From Pelargonium nanum (Eukaryota; Streptophyta; Magnoliopsida; Geraniales; Geraniaceae): 24,571 nucleotides of DNA. This document shows, in pieces, positions 8,967-19,478 of this stretch. The notes beneath the pieces are model-generated. The model did no database searches and was not told the origin of the DNA. It saw only the letters and a program-made list of their open reading frames with translations. Made by a program: the position numbers and the translations under genes. The stretch's first letter is position 1, and every line of letters begins with the position of its first letter. The stretch spans positions 1 to 24,571 of the forward strand of contig JAYMTF010001287.1 of assembly GCA_036897485.1 (NCBI GenBank). The letters run 5' to 3'.

Positions 8967-9500
8967 ATGACAACCTCAGTTCAGAAGTCACTTGGTTTCT
9001 TTCTTGTTCTTCTTTTCTTGCTCAACCTTGGAGCCGAAGCTCGTCCGTTTAAGGTTGTCGCAGCGGCGGAGAGGTCGTCGATCAGCAGAGGTATCGAGAG
9101 CTTCTTTGACGGCTTGTATGATCTGGGAGCCATTAGGGAGTCGGGTCCGAGCCACGGCGGAGAGGGACACAAGTTCACTAATGTAGATACACTCGGAGGG
9201 ATTAAGGATTCGGGTCCGAGTCCCGGGGAGGGACACAAGTTCACTAATGTAGAGACACTAGGAGGGATTAAGGACGGTCCGAGCCCTGGGGAGGGACACA
9301 AGTTCACTAATGTAGAGACGCTTGGAGGGATTAAGGATTCGGGTCCGAGTCCCGGAGCGGGACACAAGTTCACCAACGTAGAGACGCTTGGAGGGATTAA
9401 GGATTCGGGTCCAAGTCCCGGAGCGGGACACAAGTTCACCAACGCGAAGACACTCGGAGGGATTAAGGATTCTGGTCCGAGTCCCGGAGCGGGACACTAG
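8967..9500 (+). CDS. Secreted peptide precursor with six tandem PIP/CEP-like motifs
   Basis: A 177-residue single-exon precursor. Residues 1-25 are a clear signal peptide (LGFFLVLLFLLNLGAEA), with likely cleavage before RPFKVV. Residues 26-58 are a variable spacer. Six related motifs follow: SGPSHGGEGH at 59-68, SGPSPGEGH at 82-90, GPSPGEGH lacking the first Ser at 104-111, and SGPSPGAGH at 125-133, 147-155 and 169-177, the last ending at the stop. Between them is a conserved linker, KFTNVETLGGIKD. The first motif has the ten-residue spacing of PIP peptides (SGPSxxGxGH). The later nine-residue form ends SPGxGH, as in CEP peptides. Both families act in the apoplast through leucine-rich receptor kinases. 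The ATG at 8967 was chosen for its AAAAAAATGA context and signal peptide; the frame upstream has only a TTG. A polyadenylation-like AATAAA lies at 9653. Receptor and role are unknown; the family assignment is inferred from motif and architecture. Confidence 0.88.
   Translation: MTTSVQKSLGFFLVLLFLLNLGAEARPFKVVAAAERSSISRGIESFFDGLYDLGAIRESGPSHGGEGHKFTNVDTLGGIKDSGPSPGEGHKFTNVETLGGIKDGPSPGEGHKFTNVETLGGIKDSGPSPGAGHKFTNVETLGGIKDSGPSPGAGHKFTNAKTLGGIKDSGPSPGAGH
9171..9497 (+). repeat. Five in-frame tandem 66/63-bp coding repeats
   Basis: Within the precursor, five units of 22, 21, 22, 22 and 22 residues run KFTN(V/A) to (E/A)GH without gaps. Units 3 to 5 are nearly identical at DNA level, with a few silent changes, while the first two end in GEGH instead of GAGH. 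The second unit lacks one Ser codon. The pattern suggests growth by unequal exchange, recent in the 3' half. A copy-number difference between alleles is likely. Confidence 0.9.
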
Positions 9501-11263
9501 CTTACTAGGTCCAGCACTACCAATTGAGCTTCATTTTTTTAAATTTATTTTTTCTTTTGTTACAAATACAAAGATACATTTGTTTATCATTTTCTTGAAT
9601 TTGTAAGCATCAGTTTCTGGTTATAAATTGTTGTACATATATATTTATATTTAATAAATCATGCAATTTTATTTGTTAACCTGTAGACATGCAAAGAATT
9701 TGTTGTTAAGTGTTCTTGGACTCTTCACCACTTGATCTTATGAGAATATCAAATCATTATAATTTATTAGGGTCTAAATTGTTGAAGTTGACCAATATTC
9801 CATGTGCTATAGCATTCTAATGTTTTCTTATTTACAATTGTGTTATAGTAGTTGAGAGAGTAAAGTGAAAACGTGCTTCAAATACATACACCTACCGATT
9901 AAGGTTGCAATATACTAAATATCAAACACTAGTGACTAGTGCAGTGTATCTATGGTCTGGTCCCCTATAGTATACACAAATGCTTGAAAACAACATTAAT
10001 TGGTAATTGCTACATGTTTCAAACAAGGCTGCCTCCATTGGCCGGTCACATGTAACAATCCATGTTTCAAATGGAAAACACTGACCAAGAATTAAGGTCC
10101 CAAATCACTCTCAATTTGATTCTCTACATCGATTCAAGATCATCTTTATTCTTTTGAAATCGATGCACGATCATTTTAGTCCAAACATGCATATACTCTT
10201 GTTTTTACACTATGTTCCAAATATCCAGCTTAATTGTACCTCCTTGAACACACATATTATAAATGTATTCTTAATGTTGCACTCTTGCATGCGTTATGAG
10301 AATGAAAAATATTGTAGTTTAATTATTTGAATTTTGGTTGACTCACATATATGTTTGATTTCACAGTGTAAACATGCTAGGCATATTTGAATTCAAGTCG
10401 CTAGGGATGTGCTCTTATTTAGAGCCAACAAAAGTAACAGTAACAGTTTTGAATTATTTTTCATCGAGTCAAAATTGGGGCACTCCAAATAAGCGTCTAG
10501 TGAATGACAAACATCAAAGATAATGTCATGTATAATTTTTCTACTCAGCGTCTAGTGTGAATCTCAAATGAGTGGGTTGTCTATAGAACAATCCTACATC
10601 AAATGTATATCATATATATTAGAATGCCATTACGTTCAATTGTTCTGTCACTTAACATACTAGTTTTTAACATTTAATTTGTTTGAAATCTAGATTACAT
10701 ATAATCTCACGATACGTATATATAAACTCCTCTTTAATTTTTGGGGTTCAAGCAATCAACATCATAGTATTTTTGTTTACTGTTGAAAGACGCGTTCTTA
10801 AAATCGATAAGTGAAAGAACAATCTCTATATGCGTAAAAAGCTGGAATTCAAACGCACATTTAAAGTATGAAATCAACCAAACTAGAAGCATAATATAAT
10901 TTTTATCCTACCAAATCTTGACTAAGAACAATAAAGTTCTGGACATGCATGAGTTTCCTTCTAATCAAGTGCAATCTTGAAAACACATACCAATATTTTC
11001 TACAACTTGAAAAGCTATAAATTGGTCGGTGAGTTTCCTCCAAATTTCACAAAGCTACGCAATGGCAATTAAGACCAACAAGTCAAAGAAAACGAGGGCA
11101 CGTACGTGTAACTAATTACTATTCTACACCTCCAAGGATTTGCAAAAAACAGTGCAATATTTGAGTCAAAGCTTTGATTAGACCATCACCAACCTTTACA
11201 CTATGGACAGAAAATACTGCTGGCCAAACCGCCCAAACATTCTGCTTTTTTCTCTACATTCCC
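9501..11263. other. Intergenic region between the two peptide genes
   Basis: The left part is the 3' UTR of the six-motif gene. The rest is AT-rich with no convincing open frame and no further copy of the peptide motif. The segment near 10402-10500 (GATGTGCTCTTATTTAGAGC, then a CTCCAAATAAG stretch) resembles plant MITE ends but is incomplete. GCGTCTAGTG occurs twice, near 10493 and 10548. Reverse W-box cores (AGTCAA) lie at 11081 and 11164, in the distal promoter of the next gene. Confidence 0.5.
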
Positions 11264-11265
11264 AG

Positions 11266-11306
11266 CACGTGTAATGCACTCGTCTCCTACCTCTCGCTCT
11301 CACGTG
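11266..11306 (+). promoter_or_regulatory. Two G-boxes upstream of the second peptide gene
   Basis: CACGTG occurs at 11266-11271 and 11301-11306, about 60-100 bases before the TATA box. A G-box pair in this position is a common binding site for bZIP and bHLH factors, for example in ABA, light or jasmonate responses. The regulators themselves cannot be told from the sequence. Confidence 0.5.
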
Positions 11307-11363
11307 CACAGTCTCATTAATTTTGCTTCATCTCTAATCACGACTTTTGCTTGTTACTTGCAC

Positions 11364-11370
11364 TATAAAT
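11364..11370 (+). promoter_or_regulatory. TATA box of the second peptide gene
   Basis: TATAAAT lies 128 bases before the ATG at 11492, in a CACTATAAAT context. It would place the transcription start near 11395 and gives a leader of nearly 100 bases. Confidence 0.55.
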
Positions 11371-11491
11371 TAGCTGCTCAAATTGGCTATGGCTACGTGT
11401 ACATGTAGCTGGAGCATCCGTATCGTACACTCGATCGACTTTTACTTTTTATTTGTTTATATAGAGATAGTGGATTTGATCGGTCTCTGCC

Positions 11492-11767
11492 ATGGCTAGA
11501 GAGCTCAGGTGTTTCAGGTTCTTGCTCTTTCTTGTTTTGTTTCTGATTCTTGGTTCGTCGACAACTGAGGCTGCTCGGTCTCTCAGTGTCTTCAAGTTGC
11601 AGCATCGACGACCGAGAAATGGTTTGGTTGTTTCGGATGGATTAATGTTGTCTCTTGGAGCCATCAAGCAATCTGGTTCTAGCTCCGGCGCCGGGAACAA
11701 GTTTGCCGACTTCAAGAACCTTTTTGGAGGGATTAAGGAGGGTCCTAGCCCTGGTGAGGGTCACTAG
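11492..11767 (+). CDS. Paralogous secreted peptide precursor, one intact and one decayed motif
   Basis: A 91-residue single-exon precursor. Residues 1-28 are a signal peptide (FLLFLVLFLILGSS core), with likely cleavage near TTEA/ARS. It shares its order with the gene at 8967: a basic spacer, then SLGAIKQSG, a KF linker, GGIKEGPSPGEGH and the stop. The last eight residues, GPSPGEGH, equal the third motif of the neighbour. The first copy at 61-69 reads SGSSSGAGN: the Pro and the final His, both conserved in this family, are lost, so it probably yields no active peptide. The ATG sits in a near-ideal GCCATGGCT context. Same strand, similar architecture and about 2 kb spacing point to tandem duplication with the six-motif gene. 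Function is inferred from the PIP/CEP group only. Confidence 0.85.
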   Translation: MARELRCFRFLLFLVLFLILGSSTTEAARSLSVFKLQHRRPRNGLVVSDGLMLSLGAIKQSGSSSGAGNKFADFKNLFGGIKEGPSPGEGH

Positions 11768-12879
11768 CTAGAGTTAGCTGAAAATAAGAATTTTGCTGGC
11801 ATTGTTTAGTGATTTATTGATTTGCCCTGAGCAGTTTGTTTTCTTGTGTTTAGGGTCAATTTAAAGATGATAATTCAGATTTGGAACGAATTTGATCGGA
11901 TTCGAATTTATAAAGACAAATTTGAATCCAATATGAAAAGAATTTTGGATTGGATTTCGAATTTTAATGTATAGTATGCGAATTTGTCCGATCTGAGATG
12001 TTGATCCAGTCCAAAGATTGGTAAGATTGAATTGATTTTAAGTCGGAATGGATTTCAGATGCGTGTAAATTCAGATCCAAATGTACAGTTGTAGGCCGAT
12101 GTAATAGCACATATGAAAATTGTAACAAAATATTGTGTCACGTCCATTTCTATCTTTTTATCAACTTTGAATTTATTGCAATTAAGTGTGTACTATTTTA
12201 TTCAGTACATGCAAGCAAAGCAATTGTATATAATGAGAGCACTTTGCGCAATTGCCGTAAGTACTATATATGTACGATTGGGTTATTATATATTTATACG
12301 TTGTCATGTTTTATGTCACAAGCTTGTAATCAGGTCGGTTATAAATACCCTTCTCAATCTCGCAACTCAAGTAAGTGACGTTAACAGTAAATTCATGCAT
12401 TTGTAATGAGTCACGTCACACAATTTCAACCCAAATTTGGGGTACTTAGAAATCGATTTGCATTTATGTATATTCGAATTGCATAAAACAAACTCGATTA
12501 ATTTTTTAGTAAAGTCGGGTCAAACAAATTCTTTCATTTTGAATGTTAGGCCCACAACTCAATTCGAAAACCGCAACCTTTTCAGGTCAGAATCCCATAT
12601 AGACATAATCTGACTCGAAATCTAAATTGTCAGCTCTATCTGCTCTGGTGTGGAAAATATAAAAAGACATACTAATCGAGGAGCTCAAGTGTAAATTAAA
12701 ATGGACAGGACAGAAATAACCATAATTACGAGGACCTAATCGAAAATTTCGCTTCCAAATATTTGAAACTGTGTGGGAAAGTGAAAAATGACGGGGACCA
12801 GTTACACGCACCAACCACAGTGTTAACACACACACACAGACACAGCCCGCGCTCTCTTTGAGTTTTTGTCCGTCAGAGA
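11768..12879. other. Intergenic region between the second peptide gene and MRG
   Basis: It starts with the 3' UTR of the peptide gene and then the repeat block at 11866-12095. Short open frames at 12113-12406 are AT-driven and not convincing. The final 150 bases form the promoter and leader of the MRG gene, with a CA run at about 12829-12842. I see no clear TATA box, which suits a housekeeping chromatin gene. Confidence 0.5.
11866..12095 (-). repeat. Degenerate repeat block, inverted relative to 8225-8690
   Basis: Read on the minus strand this stretch gives GATCGGACAAATTCGC, then ACTATACATTAAAATTCGAA, then ATCCAATCC. This follows the order and much of the sequence of the units at 8378-8530. 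The two blocks face each other across the pair of peptide genes. Divergence is considerable, so the match is to a family, not a recent copy. Confidence 0.45.
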
Positions 12880-15800
12880 ATGGGAAGCCAATCCAAAGAA
12901 GATTCCGGCACCGACGGCGACACCTCCAGCGGCGACGCTCCTCCCTCCAATCCCAGCCTCTTCTCCGAAGGCGAGAAGGTCCTCGCCTATCACGGCCCTC
13001 GCATCTACGAAGCCAAGGTATCGTCTTCTTTCTCTCCCTCTCTTTCTTCTCCTTTCCGGCCTCTGCGTCGTTTCACGCTTGATATGGAGTTGGAATTTGT
13101 GTGGAGAAATTGATTTCTGTGCGAAACGAGGAAGAAGAATCTGAATTGGGCGGTTTGGCTGTTTCAATTACTGGCTTGGCTTGGAATGATTGTGAAATGA
13201 CGAGAACCTAGGGTTTTGTTTTTGAGTTTGGATCTTTTTTTTAATCGTAATTCGATTTTAAATTTTAAATTTGTATGCTGTTGCGCAATGTGGTGTGATT
13301 ATCAAGACTGCTGGATAGAATTTGGATCTTGAGAATTTGGATTTGTCATTTTATCTTTGTGAGAAGCAGTAACAGTGCAAAGGTGATTACGGATTATGAA
13401 TTTGGGTCTTTTTGTTATAACTCTTGTAATTAATTATTATATTAATTGACATTGTGTTTGATGTAATTGGTGCAACATAGTCAGAGGTTGAATTCAATTA
13501 CTCCTCCGTCCCAAATTGCACAATTAAATTTTGAGAGAAACAAGACACTCATTTTGGGACGGAGGGAGTATACAATTGAATCATTTATATATGTTTGTAT
13601 GTAATTAAGTCCATGTATGAGTTATCTAACAGCTTTACTTGTTTGGAGATACCAAGTGGCTGCTGCCTGCTTGTAATTTCCCTTTTTATCTTTCGCGAGC
13701 AAGTAGTTGGACTGTCTTACAAATTGTTTTCCAATCTGACTCACTGTAAGTTTCTTTATAATGTCATACTAGGTTCAAAAGGCTGAGCTGCGAAAGAAGG
13801 AATGGAGATACTTTGTTCACTACCTTGTAAGTTTGTTCTTCTCTTATCTTTTCAACTCTGCACGTTTTGGCAACTTTGTTTCTAAGAGCTTCTAAGCTAC
13901 ATGTCCTAATACTTTGTTGGTTTAGTCTATAAGATAATGTTTGAGGTAGGATATGAATTTCCTGGATATAGTGTTAACTGATGTACCCATTTGCTATTTT
14001 GCAGGGTTGGAATAAAAAGTGAGTATGCTTTCTGTTGTTTTCACTTAACTGATTTGTTAAGTGAGATTGAAAGTCACATTCTAGAACTCTTTTAATCTCT
14101 TTCAATTTACTGTTGTTGCAAATTTGCAATTCTCCACACCCTAGAGATCTGTGGTCCTGCTAGCAGTCTGAAATGTGGCACATTCTTCTTCTTTAAACTG
14201 ATTTTTTTCCTTCCTTTCTAAAAAGGAAATATAGATATAATGCAAAATATTATGGAAATCTGTTTATTCATGACTAGGAAGGAAGGGATCATTGTTTTGA
14301 TTGAATAAAACCCACTTGTAACATATTTGTACTTTTATAAATGTGCCCTTGTTTTGATGCTGCTTCTACTTTCTATCTATTCAACCTCTCATATCATTCA
14401 TTTATAGAATATCATGTGTACCCACAATATTCACCAGTGCCCTCAACATATGAACTGTACTTATTTTTAATTATGCCAACTTAAGGAGTGGATAGGAAAA
14501 AGAATATTGAGGATTGAACATTTTGACAACAGTTGGGACGAATGGGTAGGCGCAGACCGTCTAATGAAGCATACTGAAGAGAATGTCTTGAAGCAGCAAG
14601 CCCTTGACAAAAAACAGGGTGTAGACAAGAGTTCAAAGTCAGGACGTTCTGCTCATACAAAGCCAAAAAGCTCTACTGGTAAGCAAAAATCAGCTCTAGT
14701 ATTGCTTTTGTTTGGATTATTTGCATGTAAGCTTGTCTCCTATTCCAGAAAAGAAGTTACACTGGCTACATAGTATATTTTCCCATGTTGCCAAGGTGTT
14801 GGCTAGTTGATAAGTGTTACTTATTTCGTAAAACTCATTTTAGACACAACGTTTTTTGTTTTGATTTTGTAGATGCTAAAGTAGATAAAGAGGACCTCAA
14901 GAACTATGGTATTTTCTTCTCTTCTCTTTTTTCTTTTCATATAGGCTGTTGTGCGGAGAATGATGGAATTCCATATATTACTGCCAATCTTCTGCTTTAT
15001 GGTTAATCTTTAGCTTTACTTAATTTCTTTGCCATATAAATACAGTAGTACGGGAAATACATGTAATAGACTGCCTCTGAACCATCAGCATTTTCTTCAG
15101 GTTAAACGTTTCTTGATTGCCAATTTTATTTTATGCGTGTTTGACCTTCACTGGGAAAATTGTTTGAATATAATCAAAATCTTTACCATGGCCAAATTCA
15201 GAATTTTGCTTGAAAATTTGGAAGTGTCAATTCAATTCCATATGTTCAAATGCACTGTGTGTCATTCACTAATTGTTTTTCTTTTATCATTTTACTATGT
15301 TCAGTATTTGCATAAATTAACTAACTCTAGAGAAGAAGTGGTTGTTATATTTAAATATAAATTTTTTGTTGCAGTGGCAAAAGGGAAGAAGCGAAAGAAT
15401 GAATCTGGTGTTGAGGTATACATTCAGTTTCATCTTATCATTAAGTTCGGTTCTTATTTTTTGTTTCTGAATAAGTTCACACTTACAGATACACATTATT
15501 CTGTATATGTAGTGTCGGTGATGTTGGTCAGTACTAGAATAGCCCTCATAGATTTCATACTGTAAATATCTTAGTGGTATTTGAAAATGGATGTTATAGT
15601 TAGCCAGAGTGATACATCCAGTTTTGGTGCCCTCAATTAAATAACTTAAATAATTCATAAGCTTTTCATGATTATTTGCTTAGTATTTTGATTTGCATTA
15701 TGGAGCTTTTGTTTTTTTATTCTTTGGAGCATGATATTTTATGGTGTAGAATAGTGAGGTTCTGTCATTTATTGAACTTTAACAAGTTGAGTTGAGGTGA

Positions 15801-18800
15801 TATAGCTTTCCATATTGGCGGTAGAAATTGAAATTGTGTAATTTCAGGTTGACGTAAGTTGGGAACTTGAATAGTTTTGTAAGTTATGGAACTTTTGGTC
15901 TCCCTTTAGGTTCATTTTATGCCAAAGTCAAGATTGAAGATTTAGCTTATTGCGTAGTTAACACTAGAAAATAAGTAAATCATTGCTTTTGCATACATAG
16001 ACCAAGAAGGATCTTTCATGGGTCTATTTGTGGGTATTGTGTGCTTGGATTTATAGCAGAGAATGGTACTGATGACTTTTGAGATAAAAAAAATAAATAG
16101 AAAAGTAGCTGGGATTGGTAGCCCTACTGTCCTCTCTTTCTGGTCTGTTAGAACTACTGATCTAACATTTAAAGTTTTCTTCTTCTTTTTTAATTATTAT
16201 TCTGCTAGCAAAGATTTCAAGATGTCAGAGAACCAGCTGAGATTACTGGGCTAAGTTTGGTTTCTTTATTTTTAATAGAAGGACAATTTATCTGTGGAGA
16301 AGCTAGTCAAGATCCAAATTCCCTCAGCGTTGAGGAAGCAACTTGTTGACGATTGGGAATTTGTTACTCAGCAGGACAAGGTATTTCTATCAATTTTTTT
16401 CTCATTGTAGTCCGTTGATGCTTGAAATGCAATTAGCGGAATTGTAAATTACAGAATGCTTATTATTGCTGTCTTCGTGGATTTATATGGTTTTGTTGTT
16501 TCAATGGAGATGGTGGTGGAAATTTGGAGGACAATATCTTGTTGTGCAGTGCAACCTTTAACTCAATTCCAGTTTTGGACAATATCTTTTTGTGCTTAAG
16601 ATTTGAACAACATATCTTTCCGCAACTCTCATTCAAATTTGGAGCCTTCCTTGCATTTGCACCATGTAGCTCATTTAAGTAATTCCTTTGTAGGGTCATA
16701 GGTCCCTAATCTCCGTTGCAAATATAGCAGAGTCAACCTTGCTATTCTGTATTATCAACATATGTTCTATTTATCTGAAAGTGACTGAAACTCTCTACCT
16801 CAATCCTAGAGAGAGAGAGAGAGAGCAGATTGTGATGCAGCTAATTAGGGTTTCATTTTTGGGTAAAGATCATTGTTCTTGTGGTTATTAACAGTAGTTG
16901 GTTGTTTACATCTTGTTAAAACTTAACTGCTTCTGTTCTCTAATATCATTTGAAGGATTTCATATAGGGCTACATATACAAGAATACATGTAACTGAGTC
17001 AATAGTAGAATCCTTCTTGCAGGTTCTTAAACTTCCGCGTTCTCCAAACATTGATGATATATTGACAAAGTACCTCGAGTACAGGTCAAAGAAGGATGGC
17101 ATGTAAGTTTCTCTCCCTCCCATTTGAAATACACGGAGTTATACAGTAAATTCTATCATTTCCCCCCAATTGATTGTCATTCAGCTTTATGATGTAGTTT
17201 TAGCTCACTGGTAAAATCAATATGTTTTATTTTGTTCTATGAAATATTTGTTTTGGGTGGTTGCTTATTAGAATATTGTTTGCACAAAAGAAGCTCCTAC
17301 GCATTCAATTAGACTTAATATTTTTTATAAATGATTCGCACAATATTGTGTTTTTTTTTTCTTTCTTAACTTTTCTGTAGGGAGGATGGAAAATTGAGAT
17401 AATAGAAGGCTAAGAATCTAAGATCACACTAAAAAATAGATGTTTAATGTAATCTTAGTCTTCCATTCTCATGCCTAATGCATGGTTTAATGATACCCCT
17501 TAAAGACATTATCAGTTTGTTAGCTGGCATCTTAACTTCCCCAAGATATTCCTGGAGCTTTCCTGAGAAAAATAACCATCAGCAAGGAAAAAAGCAGCTT
17601 GGCTTTATAGCTTTATGGCCTTCTGTAAAGTTTAAACTACATTTTACTATTTGATATGTACAAGTATGCTCCATGTAGATTGGTTTTCTCTGAAATCTCC
17701 AAGGACTACTATTATTCTGATGACAGTCCACGTACTATGCTTTTCTCGGATGCAGGATGACCGATTCAGTCGGAGAAATCTTGAAAGGACTGCGATGCTA
17801 TTTTGACAAAGCATTGCCTGCATTGCTCTTGTACAAAAAGGAGCGTCAACAGTATGAAGAACTAGTGGTAGATAACATCTCTCCATCAACTATATATGGT
17901 GCTGAACATTTGCTTCGCCTCTTTGGTATGTTCATTCATTAGAGCTGGTGCTTTTTGACATTTTTGGGGTTCCGAATGTTTGCTTTTATGTTTATTTGAT
18001 CATAGTACTTGTATTAACTTCTCTTCTCTAAAAACAAAACTGTGCTGTTTACTTCTCATATTTAATAAGTATTGATACAACCAATTTAGCTGATATATTA
18101 AGGAACTTCCATTTCACGTTACTTAAAGTATAGTGAATCCTGATGAAATTTTGTTCAAGATTCTGTTAGATGTTCTGACCTAAAGCAGTTTACTCTTTGG
18201 CTGCTGTGGTGACAGCCCTTGCTGAAACTCTTAACTTAGTGCTTGAGATAAGGTTTTTGGGTGTTAGGAAAAAGCAAGCCCGATATATTGAGTTGGAGTG
18301 GAATAGGATTAAAATAGGAGCAAGGTGGATAAGTTTAGGAGGAGTACTCATCCTTCTGCATCTCTTGGCTGCCTCATTTTGCAATCCTTTGGAATGGGGA
18401 GGATCGGGAAGGAAAGAATTTTACGTTTAATCTAACTTTAGAATCCCAGTGTTATCATTCATGTCGAAGTGTACAGACTCAAAGCATAGTGTAATTAACG
18501 GTGAATCGAGAATCAATACATGAAGCATCTTAACCCTTTCTGTCTAACAAAACACAGAATTTCAAACAAGGAATAGTAGTCCCCACACATCTTTCCCTCC
18601 TTTTCTACATCAATTCACTTCAGTTTATATTTATATAAAAATAGCTGTGTAAACTTATGAGAAATATCTTTCTTGTGCATGCTCCTGGTTCTCAGAAGCC
18701 CTCTTATCTATTTTCTGGTATTTGCAGTTAAACTACCAGAATTATTGGGATACGTAAACATTGAAGAGGAAACAATGACCAAATTGCAGCAGAAACTACT

Positions 18801-19038
18801 TGACTTTCTGAAGTACGAATCCCTCCATCCTTACACATTATAATTCTTTAATTTGTGGAAAGTTTGGTTCTGTTAGTTGAAAGTGTCATGCCAATTCTCT
18901 TCATTAACTACAAATTAATGACAATTCTCTTATCACTACTATTGCAGGTTTCTGCAAAAAAACCAAAGTACCTTTTTCCTTTCTGCTTATGATGGCTCTA
19001 GAGGTATCGAAAGCAAAGGCAAGGGTAAAGATGACTGA
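12880..19038 (+). CDS. MRG1/MRG2: MRG1/MRG2-type chromodomain protein (MORF-related), 11 exons
   Basis: Exons: 12880-13017, 13773-13826, 14005-14018, 14533-14678, 14873-14908, 15375-15415, 16279-16380, 17023-17102, 17756-17925, 18728-18812 and 18948-19038, all with GT-AG junctions. They join to 957 bases, 318 residues, matching the family's usual length of about 320. Residues 27-90 are the chromo-barrel domain (GEKVLAYHG, IYEAK, HYLGWNKNWDEW). By alignment with human MRG15, Tyr43, Tyr63, Trp66 and Trp70 form the aromatic cage that binds methylated H3K36. Residues 91-145 are a basic Lys-rich linker (GKKRKN). Residues 147-305 are the MRG domain (IPSALRKQLVDDWEF, GMMTDSVGEIL, LLYKKERQQY). In Arabidopsis MRG1 and MRG2 read H3K4me3/H3K36me3 and work with NuA4-type acetyltransferases, promoting FLOWERING LOCUS T expression. 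Exon 3 is only 14 bases. The exon 5 donor (GTATTT) is weak. No break was found, so the gene looks functional. MRG1 and MRG2 cannot be told apart here. Confidence 0.93.
13501..13568. mobile_element. Stowaway-like MITE in MRG intron 1
   Basis: A 68-base element starts CTCCTCCGTCCCAAA and ends TTTTGGGACGGAGGGAG, whose complement CTCCCTCCGTCCCAAAA is the known Stowaway terminal repeat. It is flanked on both sides by TA, the target duplication of Tc1/mariner-type elements. It is shorter than most Stowaway copies and lost one C in the left end, so it is probably an internally deleted relic. Confidence 0.85.
16808..16825. repeat. AG microsatellite in an MRG intron
   Basis: Nine AG dinucleotides in a row lie in the intron between exons 7 and 8, far from the splice sites. 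A simple repeat, likely polymorphic. Confidence 0.9.
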
Positions 19039-19478
19039 ACAGCTACACAAACCGCTTTATTGTTCCTTTCATCAAATCCGACCTTTCATGCCAGCGGCTC
19101 CTCGACATCTGATTCAACTAACCCGAGAAGGGAGGTCAATCCAATGTTGTTGTAACAGTAACAATAGCATTAGTTCATTCTTTCTAAACCTGTCTTTTAG
19201 CGACATTCAATTCGGGAGTTTATATTGTGCAATGAAGTGAGCTAACATACCAGACATATGGATTATTCTGTTTCTGCAACCAAATTGTAGTCAATATAGT
19301 CTCAGATACACTCTTACAAAATACAAGCTTGAAAACCAGAATGACTTCTTTCTTTATGTGTTGTGTATTTTAAGTTCCAAAACAGTATTTTATACCGATG
19401 GTTGACACTTATGGATAATAGGAAACAATAATTTAAAGAAATATTTCAATTTTTTTATATAAAAATAAAAAAGATATT
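19039..19478. other. MRG 3' UTR and spacer
   Basis: The frame continuing past 19038 in another register (up to 19240) is a by-product of the last MRG exon. The region is AT-rich, with no gene, and probably holds the MRG polyadenylation site. Confidence 0.5.

Noticed and set aside
8981-9442. Minus-strand open frame of 153 codons with repeated LVNLCPxPGLGPESLIPPSVST units
   Set aside because: It is the exact antisense of the six-motif peptide gene; the repeats follow from the sense repeats and it has no signal peptide or promoter.
15029-15565. Plus-strand open frame of 178 codons
   Set aside because: It crosses an MRG intron, exon 6 and the next intron; apart from the short exon the protein has no recognisable features and AT-driven composition.
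18190-18430. Open frames on both strands between MRG exons 9 and 10
   Set aside because: They lie in an intron, lack splice signals that would include them and do not resemble the MRG domain.
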